From an uncultured Prochlorococcus sp. (lineage in GTDB: Bacteria; Cyanobacteriota; Cyanobacteriia; PCC-6307; Cyanobiaceae), in the NCBI GenBank assembly GCA_902571795.1, contig CACGDL010000009.1:1-41342 (forward strand): a DNA stretch of 41,342 nucleotides, given 5' to 3'. A program made the position numbers and the translations under genes. Positions 6,522-13,490 of this stretch are shown here, in pieces. How positions within the stretch are numbered: position 1 is the stretch's first letter; every line of letters starts with the position of its first letter. The notes beneath the pieces are model-generated. The model was not told the origin of the DNA. It ran no database searches and was given only the letters and a program-made list of their open reading frames with translations.

Positions 6522-6537
6522 TGTATAATTTTATACA
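6522..6537. promoter_or_regulatory. TATAAT promoter element inside a 7-2-7 inverted repeat
   Basis: The sequence TGTATAATTTTATACA is an inverted repeat with a two-base centre. It contains a consensus TATAAT (6524-6529) 29 bases upstream of the nth ATG, and on the other strand a TATAAA-like element facing futC. It also formally fits the NtcA pattern GTA-N8-TAC. The most economical reading is the -10 element of the nth promoter, perhaps shared by the divergent futC promoter. Confidence 0.35.
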
Positions 6538-6558
6538 CCATTTAATTTGTCAAATTTA

Positions 6559-7212
6559 ATGAGAAAGTCTGAAAGAGCAGAAATAATAAGAAAGGAACTC
6601 AAAAAGCTATATCCATCGCCTCCAATACCCCTTGATCATACAAATGCATATACACTTCTAGTTGCCGTAGTTTTAAGTGCTCAATCAACAGATAAGAAAG
6701 TTAATGAATTAACAAAAAGCTTATTTAAGGTTGCAGATAATCCAGAAAAGATGATGCGGCTAGGTATTAATGGCATTTACGAATACATAAAATTTTTAGG
6801 TCTATCTAATCAAAAATCAAAGAACATCTATAACTTATCTAAACTGTTGATTGAGAAGCATAATAGTACGGTCCCAGATTCTTTTGAGAAGCTTGAATCT
6901 CTTCCAGGAGTAGGTCATAAAACAGCATCAGTTGTAATGTCTCAAGTGTTTAAAATACCCTCATTCCCAGTCGACACTCACATACACAGGCTGTCACAAA
7001 GATGGGGGCTATCAAATGGAGATAGTGTAGTTCAAACAGAAAAAGACCTAAAAAAAATATTTCCTGTTAACGATTGGAATACCTTACATTTGCAAATAAT
7101 CTTTTATGGCAGAGAATACTGTACAGCAAGAGGCTGTGATGGAACAAAATGTTATTTATGTCGCACTCTTTATCCCAAAAGAAAAAAGAAATTTATATGT
7201 AAAAAGCCTTAA
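6559..7212 (+). CDS. nth: Endonuclease III (DNA glycosylase/AP lyase)
   Basis: A 217-residue Nth that removes oxidised pyrimidines and cleaves at abasic sites in base excision repair. The helix-hairpin-helix motif LPGVGHKTA (115-123) carries the catalytic lysine K121, and the catalytic aspartate is D139 in FPVDTHIHR. At the C-terminus the cysteines are C188, C193, C198 and C201 (C-x4-C-x4-C-x2-C), with another at C214. This differs from the E. coli C-x6-C-x2-C-x5-C iron-sulfur ligand spacing. The ATG at 6559 is preferred over the TTG four codons upstream because of its fit to family length. It diverges from futC and is followed by a frameshifted gene after 35 bases. Confidence 0.93.
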   Translation: MRKSERAEIIRKELKKLYPSPPIPLDHTNAYTLLVAVVLSAQSTDKKVNELTKSLFKVADNPEKMMRLGINGIYEYIKFLGLSNQKSKNIYNLSKLLIEKHNSTVPDSFEKLESLPGVGHKTASVVMSQVFKIPSFPVDTHIHRLSQRWGLSNGDSVVQTEKDLKKIFPVNDWNTLHLQIIFYGREYCTARGCDGTKCYLCRTLYPKRKKKFICKKP

Positions 7213-7247
7213 GAAATTTATATAATATTTAAATTAGTTTTTTAATC

Positions 7248-7908
7248 ATGAAAATAGCAATTACTGGTGCATCGGGGAAAACAGGTTATAGAATTTCCGA
7301 AGAAGCAGTTAAGAAAGGATATAAAGTAAGGCAAATCATCAGAAAGAATTCAAAAATCTCAGCAGGACTAGAGCGTTTAGAAACAATAAGGGTTTCATTA
7401 GACAAAAAAAGGAGAACTTGATGAAGCTTTAAAAGATATTGATGCTTTGATAATTGCGACTGGAGCGAGAGCATCATTAGATTTAACTGGTCCTGCAAAG
7501 GTTGATGCATTAGGTGTATACAGGCAATTAGAGAGTTGCAAAAGAGTTGGTATTAAAAGAGTTATTTTAGTTAGTTCCCTTTGTACTGGTAAATTATTTC
7601 ACCCATTAAACTTATTTGGTTTAATTCTTATTTGGAAGAAATTAGGTGAAAACTTTCTACGCAATTCAAATTTTGAATGGACTATTATTAGACCTGGAGG
7701 ACTAAAGGAAAATGAAGATATTAAATCAGAAAATATAAATTATTCAAAAGAAGATACTCAAATTAATGGATCAATCCCAAGAAGATTAGTTGCGCAATGT
7801 TGTATAAATTCTATAAAAAACAAAGAATCCATAAATAAATTAATAGAAGTTACAAGTTCGAATGATAATAAAAAGATATCTTTTAAAAAAGCTATGCAAA
7901 TGATTTAA
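7248..7908 (+). pseudogene. NAD(P)-binding SDR/NmrA-like protein gene with a frameshift
   Basis: The ATG at 7248 starts a Rossmann nucleotide-binding motif (ITGASGKTG) of an atypical short-chain dehydrogenase of the NAD(P)H-binding PF13460/NmrA type, related to plant plastid proteins such as Tic62. After 54 codons the frame runs into a run of seven A at 7404-7410 and stops at TGA 7419-7421. The rest of the protein (GELDEALKDIDALIIATG and onward, to TAA 7906-7908) continues uninterrupted in the +1 frame from 7411. With six A the two parts would join into one protein of about 219 residues, the normal size for the family. It may be a real inactivating insertion, a sequencing error in the homopolymer, or a gene rescued by slippage at the A-run. 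The downstream part keeps sensible protein sequence with no other lesion, so decay would be recent. Confidence 0.8.
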
Positions 7909-7934
7909 AAGATGTAAATATATAAATTAAAACT

Positions 7935-8123
7935 ATGAAAATAAATCCCAAAATTGACGCATTACAATTAATGCTTACTGATTTAAGAACTAGAAATGAG
8001 CCCATAAGGCATAAAGCTGCATTTAAAGGCTGTCAGCCAGAATTTCAAAGTCTTGTATCAAGATTAATAAAGCAGTTAGAAGACGAATTAGTTGCTGAAA
8101 AGCTTACTAATCGTGATAGTTAA
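7935..8123 (+). CDS. Conserved hypothetical protein (62 aa)
   Basis: A 62-residue soluble protein with ATG at 7935, 26 bases after the frameshifted SDR-like gene. It is predicted to be mostly helical, with an amphipathic first helix (IDALQLMLTDLRTR), a short loop containing one cysteine (FKGCQPEFQ) and a second helix (LVSRLIKQLEDELVAEKL). No membrane segment or signal peptide. The balanced composition suggests a true gene, and I believe similar short proteins occur across picocyanobacteria, but no function is known to me. Its stop lies 10 bases from the convergent PPC-glutaredoxin gene. Confidence 0.68.
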   Translation: MKINPKIDALQLMLTDLRTRNEPIRHKAAFKGCQPEFQSLVSRLIKQLEDELVAEKLTNRDS

Positions 8124-8133
8124 AAAATTTAGA

Positions 8134-8745
8134 TTACTTAAATGAAATTAAGTTATCCAATTTTGCTTGTTCTGAAAGTTCATCATATCCTCCAAAAAAT
8201 TTATTATCCAAAAATATTTGAGGGAAAGTATTATGGCTACTTTGAGCCATAATTTTTTGAAAGCTCTCATCATTGTCTATTAGAGTAACTTCATGAGGGA
8301 TAGATAAAGAATTAAGCAACCTAATTGCTCTTTTAGACCAAGGACAATCTTTTAAAATATACACTTTTACACGTGATTCATTAGTGATTAAATCATGATT
8401 TGAGATATTAATAATTTTCGGTTCAAAAGAAAGTAATAATATATCAGTACCTTTTTTTACAATACATCCCTCCTCAAGATGCCCGCCAAACACATTACAT
8501 CCCTCATCTGCAAAACTCAAATGTAAATGAACATCTCCTTTATTAAAATGTCCGTTTAAAGAAACTATCTCTAGATTTCCTTCAAATTTATTTATCTCTT
8601 GATTACCTGGGCATTGAATACAAACTGTTCTAAGATTACCAACCACTCCAGAAACATATCCGTATAAATTATTCGATAAAGAATATTCTTTAATTGAATT
8701 TATCAAATCAGATTCTGGAGATAGCTTTAGGCTATGAGGCTGCAT
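8134..8745 (-). CDS. PPC (DUF296) domain fused to a glutaredoxin domain
   Basis: A 203-residue two-domain protein. Residues 1 to about 118 match the PPC/DUF296 fold found in plant AT-hook proteins and stand-alone bacterial proteins, with the metal/ligand-like HLHLSF (73-78) and GGHL (87-90) motifs. Residues about 126-203 are a glutaredoxin domain: active site C134-P-W-S137, the cis-proline loop TFP (173-175) and the glutathione-site GG (185-186). The active site has a single cysteine, as in monothiol enzymes, so it is more likely to act on glutathione mixed disulfides or metal/cluster binding than as a dithiol reductase. Other cysteines (42, 45, 83, 94) lie in the PPC part and could be partners. 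Start at ATG 8745. The fusion is clear in the sequence; the joint function is unknown. Confidence 0.85.
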   Translation of the reverse strand: MQPHSLKLSPESDLINSIKEYSLSNNLYGYVSGVVGNLRTVCIQCPGNQEINKFEGNLEIVSLNGHFNKGDVHLHLSFADEGCNVFGGHLEEGCIVKKGTDILLLSFEPKIINISNHDLITNESRVKVYILKDCPWSKRAIRLLNSLSIPHEVTLIDNDESFQKIMAQSSHNTFPQIFLDNKFFGGYDELSEQAKLDNLISFK

Positions 8746-8929
8746 TAAAAATAAGGAATAATTTTGTAATATAAAACATCATCATTCATAAAGAGAAGTT
8801 GAGTTTATAATCTTTAGGATTCAGATTTAAATTAAATTTTAGAATCTAGCATCAAAAACTATTTAAAATTTTTACTAAAAATTTAAGCTTGTTGAGAGTG
8901 TAATATATTTTTTATATACAAAAACTAAT

Positions 8930-9469
8930 TTGTTATTAAGAAAAAATCTTAAAAATTTGGCATTGAATATTCCCAATTTATTATCGATATCTCGCCTTTT
9001 CCTTGTATTTCCATTAATACTTTTTTTAGAAATTAACAGACCTTTTTATGTCTTTATATTTATTATTATTGGAGGTTTAACTGATTATTTTGACGGGTTA
9101 ATTGCGAGGAAATTTAATCTTAAAACCAGATTAGGCGCTATCCTTGATCCCTTAAGTGATAAAGTTTTTTATTTAATTCCTTTGACCTTCCTTTGTAAAA
9201 ATAATTTTATACCCTTCTGGTCTTTGTCATTAATTTTATTTAGAGAATTAATTATCTCTAGCCTAAGGAACTCTACAAAAGACGGTTTACCAGCATCAAT
9301 GTTAGGAAAATATAAAACATTTTTCTTTTTTATTTCAGTAATTACCTTCTTTACGCCATTAAAAATTAGCTTTTTGAATAATTTAGCTTTAATTTTTTAT
9401 TGGATAGGATTTATCCTGACTTTTGTAACTTTATTAGGCTATTTAAGAATTAAAAAGAATATTATCTGA
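8930..9469 (+). CDS. pgsA: CDP-diacylglycerol--glycerol-3-phosphate phosphatidyltransferase
   Basis: A 179-residue integral membrane enzyme of the CDP-alcohol phosphatidyltransferase family, making phosphatidylglycerol phosphate, the precursor of the phosphatidylglycerol required by photosystems. The family motif is intact: D55-G56-x2-A59-R60-x8-G69-x3-D73-x3-D77. Several hydrophobic segments surround it (about 18-34, 38-50, 78-90, 93-110, 127-140, 148-172). No ATG lies near the N-terminus; TTG at 8930 is the likely start, with TTG at 8960 as an alternative giving about ten fewer residues. The last 27 bases overlap the convergent CSP41-like gene. The gene diverges from the PPC-glutaredoxin gene over 184 bases. 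Confidence 0.9.
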   Translation: MLLRKNLKNLALNIPNLLSISRLFLVFPLILFLEINRPFYVFIFIIIGGLTDYFDGLIARKFNLKTRLGAILDPLSDKVFYLIPLTFLCKNNFIPFWSLSLILFRELIISSLRNSTKDGLPASMLGKYKTFFFFISVITFFTPLKISFLNNLALIFYWIGFILTFVTLLGYLRIKKNII

Positions 9470-10363
9470 ATTTTCATCAAACTCCTCACTCTTTTTATTA
9501 TTAAAATCATTCACAAAACTATCCTTTAGACCATTAAGTAAATCAAAAGTTGGAGCCCACTCTAAATCACGTTTTATCTTAGAGATATCAGTCTGATAAT
9601 GATTTAATCTAATTGGAAATCCCTTTCGAGACTTAGGATCTAATTTTTGATAATCAAATGTTCTTAAAGAAATCTCATTTTGGTTTAATCCAAGAACATT
9701 CGCACAGAAATAAATTAAACCTTTGATTGTTACTCCTTTTTCACCTGAACAATTGTAAATATTATTTTTGGAATTTTCAAAATTTATGCACCTAATCATT
9801 ACATCAGTTAGATCCGAAACATGGCCTAGCTGAGTAATTAAAGAACCGTCACTAGGGATTGGTATAGATTTTTTAGTAAATAACCTTTCAAAAAACCAAT
9901 TTTCAATTTTATTATAATTTCCTGGTCCATAAATATAAGTAGGTCTAAAACTTGTGAAAGGAATTTTTTGGTTTTTTAACCAATTTTCTGTCTCAAACTT
10001 TCCTTTATGCCTACTTTCTGGATCAATTGGATCAACTTCGGATAAAGGTAATTCACAATTATCTTTATAAACACCTGCAGAGCTTACATATATATATCTC
10101 TGGAAAGAGTCATCTAAATTTTCTAAAAGAAGTTTAGTTTGTTCTAATTCTCGTCCAGAAATATCAAAAACAACATCATACTTTTTATTTCTTAGCTTGA
10201 CGATATCTTCTGAATTATTTCTATCACCCTTAATTAAATTTGTTTTTTCAGGATTACTTTTATTACCTCTTGTGAAAATATCAACATCATAATTTTTACT
10301 TAATAACTTTCCAACCAAAGACTTGCCAACAAATCTAGTGCCACCCATTACAAGAATTTTCAT
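9443..10363 (-). CDS. CSP41-like atypical SDR (NAD-dependent epimerase fold)
   Basis: A 306-residue extended SDR protein most like the chloroplast stem-loop RNA-binding proteins CSP41a/b and their cyanobacterial homologues. The N-terminal nucleotide motif is GGTRFVG (7-13), followed by VSSAGVY and FRPTYIYGPGNY segments typical of epimerases. At the position of the catalytic YxxxK the sequence reads SRHKGKFETE, lacking tyrosine, as in CSP41. This suggests RNA binding or a structural role rather than sugar epimerisation. In plants CSP41 associates with ribosomes and plastid RNA polymerase; the cyanobacterial role is less clear. ATG at 10363 is chosen; an in-frame TTG lies two codons upstream. 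It overlaps the pgsA 3' end by 27 bases. Confidence 0.8.
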   Translation of the reverse strand: MKILVMGGTRFVGKSLVGKLLSKNYDVDIFTRGNKSNPEKTNLIKGDRNNSEDIVKLRNKKYDVVFDISGRELEQTKLLLENLDDSFQRYIYVSSAGVYKDNCELPLSEVDPIDPESRHKGKFETENWLKNQKIPFTSFRPTYIYGPGNYNKIENWFFERLFTKKSIPIPSDGSLITQLGHVSDLTDVMIRCINFENSKNNIYNCSGEKGVTIKGLIYFCANVLGLNQNEISLRTFDYQKLDPKSRKGFPIRLNHYQTDISKIKRDLEWAPTFDLLNGLKDSFVNDFNNKKSEEFDENSDNILFNS

Positions 10364-10455
10364 ATTCAAAAAATATTTAACTGAAGTAGTAATCTTAAAT
10401 AGAATTACATATTGAATAGTACTACTAATAAGTAATTAATGAAAAGGATGATTCT

Positions 10456-11223
10456 ATGGACCTAATACCAGCAATTGATTTAATGAATGGTAAGTGTGTA
10501 AGACTTTTTAAAGGCGACTTTAATAAGAGAAAAGACTTCACAAAAGAGCCTCATGAACAAGCTAAATTTTGGGAAAGCGAAGGAGCAAAATACATACATA
10601 TAGTTGATTTAGATGCTGCAAAAACTGGATCCCCAACAAACGATAAATCAATAAAAAAGATTGCAAAAACAGTTAACATACCTATTCAAATTGGTGGGGG
10701 GATAAGGTCTCAAGAAAGAATAGAACAATTATTTTCTTATGGTATTGAGAAAGTTATCATGGGAACCTCTGCAATAGAAAATAAAGAACTAGTTAAAGAC
10801 TTATCAAATAAATTTCCTGGAAGGATAATTGTGGGGATAGATGCAAAAGATGGAAAAGTTAGTACAAGAGGGTGGCTTGAGCAATCTAATATTTATGCCA
10901 CAGATCTAGTAAAGGAGTTTTCTTCATTTAAAATTGCTAGTTTTATTGTTACAGATATAAATACAGATGGGACTTTAGAAGGGACAAATGAAGAATTCAT
11001 AAAAAGCATACTTGAAATTACAGATATACCAGTAATAGCCTCAGGAGGTGTTGGTTCAATTTCTGATTTATTATCTTTAGTAAAATTTGAAGCCTCTGGA
11101 CTCTTTGGAGTAATAGTAGGTAAAGCTCTATATGAAAATAAATTCTCGATAAACGAAGCGAATAATGTATTGTCAGCAGAGAGATTAAATGACTTTGATT
11201 TAAACACAAATTACTACGCTTAA
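10456..11223 (+). CDS. hisA: ProFAR isomerase (histidine biosynthesis)
   Basis: A 255-residue TIM-barrel enzyme that isomerises the phosphoribosylformimino-AICAR-phosphate intermediate (Amadori rearrangement) in histidine biosynthesis. The catalytic aspartates are D8 (IPAIDLMNGKCVRL) and D129 (VGIDAKDGKV), and the phosphate-binding motifs GGGIRS (80-85) and ASGGVGS near the C-terminus are present. Full family length. It stands alone rather than in a his operon, as usual in cyanobacteria, and diverges from the CSP41-like gene over 92 bases. ATG at 10456. Confidence 0.96.
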   Translation: MDLIPAIDLMNGKCVRLFKGDFNKRKDFTKEPHEQAKFWESEGAKYIHIVDLDAAKTGSPTNDKSIKKIAKTVNIPIQIGGGIRSQERIEQLFSYGIEKVIMGTSAIENKELVKDLSNKFPGRIIVGIDAKDGKVSTRGWLEQSNIYATDLVKEFSSFKIASFIVTDINTDGTLEGTNEEFIKSILEITDIPVIASGGVGSISDLLSLVKFEASGLFGVIVGKALYENKFSINEANNVLSAERLNDFDLNTNYYA

Positions 11224-11302
11224 AAGAGTATAAAAATTGATTTAAGGCTGGTGTTTGCAGTAATTGTTAGTTAATTTTGTATAAGAGATAAGAAATCTAG
11301 TC

Positions 11303-12919
11303 TTGGAATTAATTTCAAAAAAATCGATATTGATTATTGCTCCAAGCTTAATAGCAGAATCTTTATCGCTTAAGTTAACATCACTTGACCAAAATTTAGA
11401 AATTAATTTTAATAATGGAACAGGTGATAAAACTCCAGATTTAGTTATATGGAATGTTCTTAATTTCCAATCAGAAGATCTTATAAGGTTAGAATTATTA
11501 AAATTAAGAGAAAGATATGATGAGTCAAAGTTTCTTATAATTCTCTCTGGCGAACTTGTTTATGAGGCAAATACCCCTCCATCATTAAATGCTGAAGGTT
11601 TTCTTTTAAATCCCAATGCAGAAAAAGTTCTTGAATCTATTGATACCATTTTAAATGGAGGAAGGGTATTTGATATTGAAAATAATTCCCGAGTTCAATT
11701 AAACAAAAATAAGCCTCTATCTTTTAGTCAAAAAATTCTAACTTCAGGTCTTAAACAAATTGATTCTGAAATTAATTATATATTTAAATATGTCAATTCT
11801 GATTCAACACCAGAATTTTATAAATTCATTTTAAAAGGAAGATTAAGAGAACTTATTACTGCAAAATCTTTTCTAATTTTCTTATGGGGTAATTCACTAG
11901 AGCTTTATACAGAGGCAGTTTACACTGAAAATAAAATTAATCTTGAAAATAAGAACACTGTTTTCATTAAAGATAAAAACACCGCAGAAATATGGAATTT
12001 GATTTTAGATAGACTAAAAGAAAGGTATAGCTCAACTAACTTGCAGGTTGAATTTAATAATTCATCAATAATTCTCTCTGGAATAAAGAAAGAATTCATT
12101 TCACGATTAATTTGTAAAATGTTAGATGAGTTAGATAATTTAGTAAAAAATATTAAAGAAAACTATAAGGAGAAAGATTTTAAAGATGATTTAAATTCTC
12201 TTATAAAAGAACTTAAAGTTAATACAATTTCAAATATCACAGACAGTTATTTTCGATTAAAAAAAGGAGGCGAATCTATTTCAATAAAAGATTTTATTTA
12301 TAGTGAGGTAAGTTGCGAAGAGATAGATAGAGAATCACACGAATCAATAATGTTTATTGAGCCAATTATTAAAAATGAAGCTCTTGACTATGATGGGAAA
12401 TTACTCCCTCTATATGAAACAGAATCGTTTTTGATCCTTGAAAATATAATTTCAAATTGGACAATAAGGAACTGTAATTTATTAGCTTCTGAAATCTTTA
12501 ATATTTGTTCTTCTTGGCCTGAATTAAGAACTGTACTTATAAATCCCGAATTACAATCGACAAGAAATTTTGAAAGATTTAGAAATAATATTAATAACTA
12601 CAATCGCTGGCATGACTATATTTATATGCCTATCTACTTGTATGAGAGTAAAAGAGAATATATTGATATTATCGATAAAAAATTTACCAGATACTTTAAA
12701 AATGAAAATAGAGAGAAAGAATTAGAGAATCTAGAATGGCTACAAAAACAAGTTACATTGTTAGTTGAGATAAGAGATGCCGTAGCACCGCAGTTAGAAG
12801 TTGCTGTAAAATATATCGGTAATCTTTTCGTAACTTTCCTTACAAAGGTAGTTGGCAAAGCTATCGGTTTAGTTGGGAAAGGAATCCTTCAAGGATTAGG
12901 AAGATCAAGTTCAAAGTAA
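11303..12919 (+). CDS. DUF3685-family cyanobacterial protein
   Basis: A 538-residue protein I recognise as the cyanobacterial DUF3685 type. The first 115 or so residues look like a receiver-like or nucleotide-type alpha/beta fold (SILIIAPSLIAESL ... LVIWNVLNF ... FLIILSGELVYE), without the canonical phospho-acceptor arrangement being obvious. The long middle is helical and charged. The C-terminal 50 residues form a glycine-rich, possibly membrane-associated helix (FLTKVVGKAIGLVGKG). Function is unknown. The start is TTG 11303; no ATG is close enough to preserve the conserved N-terminus. It opens a tightly packed co-directional run reaching leuB, the next gene starting 14 bases downstream. Confidence 0.72.
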   Translation: MELISKKSILIIAPSLIAESLSLKLTSLDQNLEINFNNGTGDKTPDLVIWNVLNFQSEDLIRLELLKLRERYDESKFLIILSGELVYEANTPPSLNAEGFLLNPNAEKVLESIDTILNGGRVFDIENNSRVQLNKNKPLSFSQKILTSGLKQIDSEINYIFKYVNSDSTPEFYKFILKGRLRELITAKSFLIFLWGNSLELYTEAVYTENKINLENKNTVFIKDKNTAEIWNLILDRLKERYSSTNLQVEFNNSSIILSGIKKEFISRLICKMLDELDNLVKNIKENYKEKDFKDDLNSLIKELKVNTISNITDSYFRLKKGGESISIKDFIYSEVSCEEIDRESHESIMFIEPIIKNEALDYDGKLLPLYETESFLILENIISNWTIRNCNLLASEIFNICSSWPELRTVLINPELQSTRNFERFRNNINNYNRWHDYIYMPIYLYESKREYIDIIDKKFTRYFKNENREKELENLEWLQKQVTLLVEIRDAVAPQLEVAVKYIGNLFVTFLTKVVGKAIGLVGKGILQGLGRSSSK

Positions 12920-12933
12920 GTTTTAAAACTTTA

Positions 12934-13482
12934 ATGAAAATAATTCAATGGATCCTAATAGCATTAATTTTCTTAAGTCCATATAAAGCAAATGCCTCTA
13001 GAGATTCTGATAGTTACGATGGCAACATCTTTCCTATATATGCAGGGAATGGAGCTATAGTTCCTCCCCAGACAACTCTTCAGGAATCATTAAAAAATAA
13101 AAGAGTTGCAGTTTTATTTTTTTATCTTGACGATAGCTCAGATAGTAAAGCTATGGCTCCGATAATATCTGGTTTGGATTTGATATGGAGAAGTAATATC
13201 GATATCATTGCTCTAACTACTGATGAATTACAGGATAAAGAAAAGTCTGATAGCAGAAATGAACCTAATTATTATTGGAACGGATTAATTCCACAAACTA
13301 TAATTTTAAATAGTGATGGTGAAGTTAAATATGATAAAAATGGAATGATTAATATCGATGAATTAAACAAAGTTATTGGAGAGTTAAAAGGAATTGATAT
13401 AGAAGATACGACATTTTCTGTAGAAAGTTTTAATGAATACAACAGTATCATTTCTGAAAAAAAAGATAAAAACATAAATTAA
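12934..13482 (+). CDS. Exported thioredoxin-fold protein lacking CxxC
   Basis: A 182-residue protein with a signal peptide (hydrophobic 5-15, probable cleavage after NAS around residue 22). The mature part has a thioredoxin-like layout: a strand RVAVLFFYLDD (57-67) followed by a helix, a strand DIIALTTDEL, and a GLIPQTIILNSDGEV segment that corresponds to the cis-proline strand pair. At the position of the redox CxxC the sequence is DSSDSK, so there is no active-site cysteine and no other cysteine in the protein. It therefore cannot be a disulfide reductase and more likely has a scaffolding or chaperone role in the lumen. I recall related thylakoid thioredoxin-like proteins in cyanobacteria, but cannot give an exact name. 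Confidence 0.68.
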   Translation: MKIIQWILIALIFLSPYKANASRDSDSYDGNIFPIYAGNGAIVPPQTTLQESLKNKRVAVLFFYLDDSSDSKAMAPIISGLDLIWRSNIDIIALTTDELQDKEKSDSRNEPNYYWNGLIPQTIILNSDGEVKYDKNGMINIDELNKVIGELKGIDIEDTTFSVESFNEYNSIISEKKDKNIN

Positions 13483-13490
13483 TTAAAAAA

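Noticed and set aside
6523-6536. NtcA site (GTA-N8-TAC) in the futC-nth region
   Set aside because: It coincides with a consensus TATAAT -10 element, whereas activating NtcA sites lie near -41; a promoter element is the simpler reading.
7447-7908. Separate gene starting at TTG 7447
   Set aside because: The in-frame upstream sequence from 7411 is homologous-looking coding sequence that continues from the 7248 start, so this is the 3' part of one frameshifted gene.
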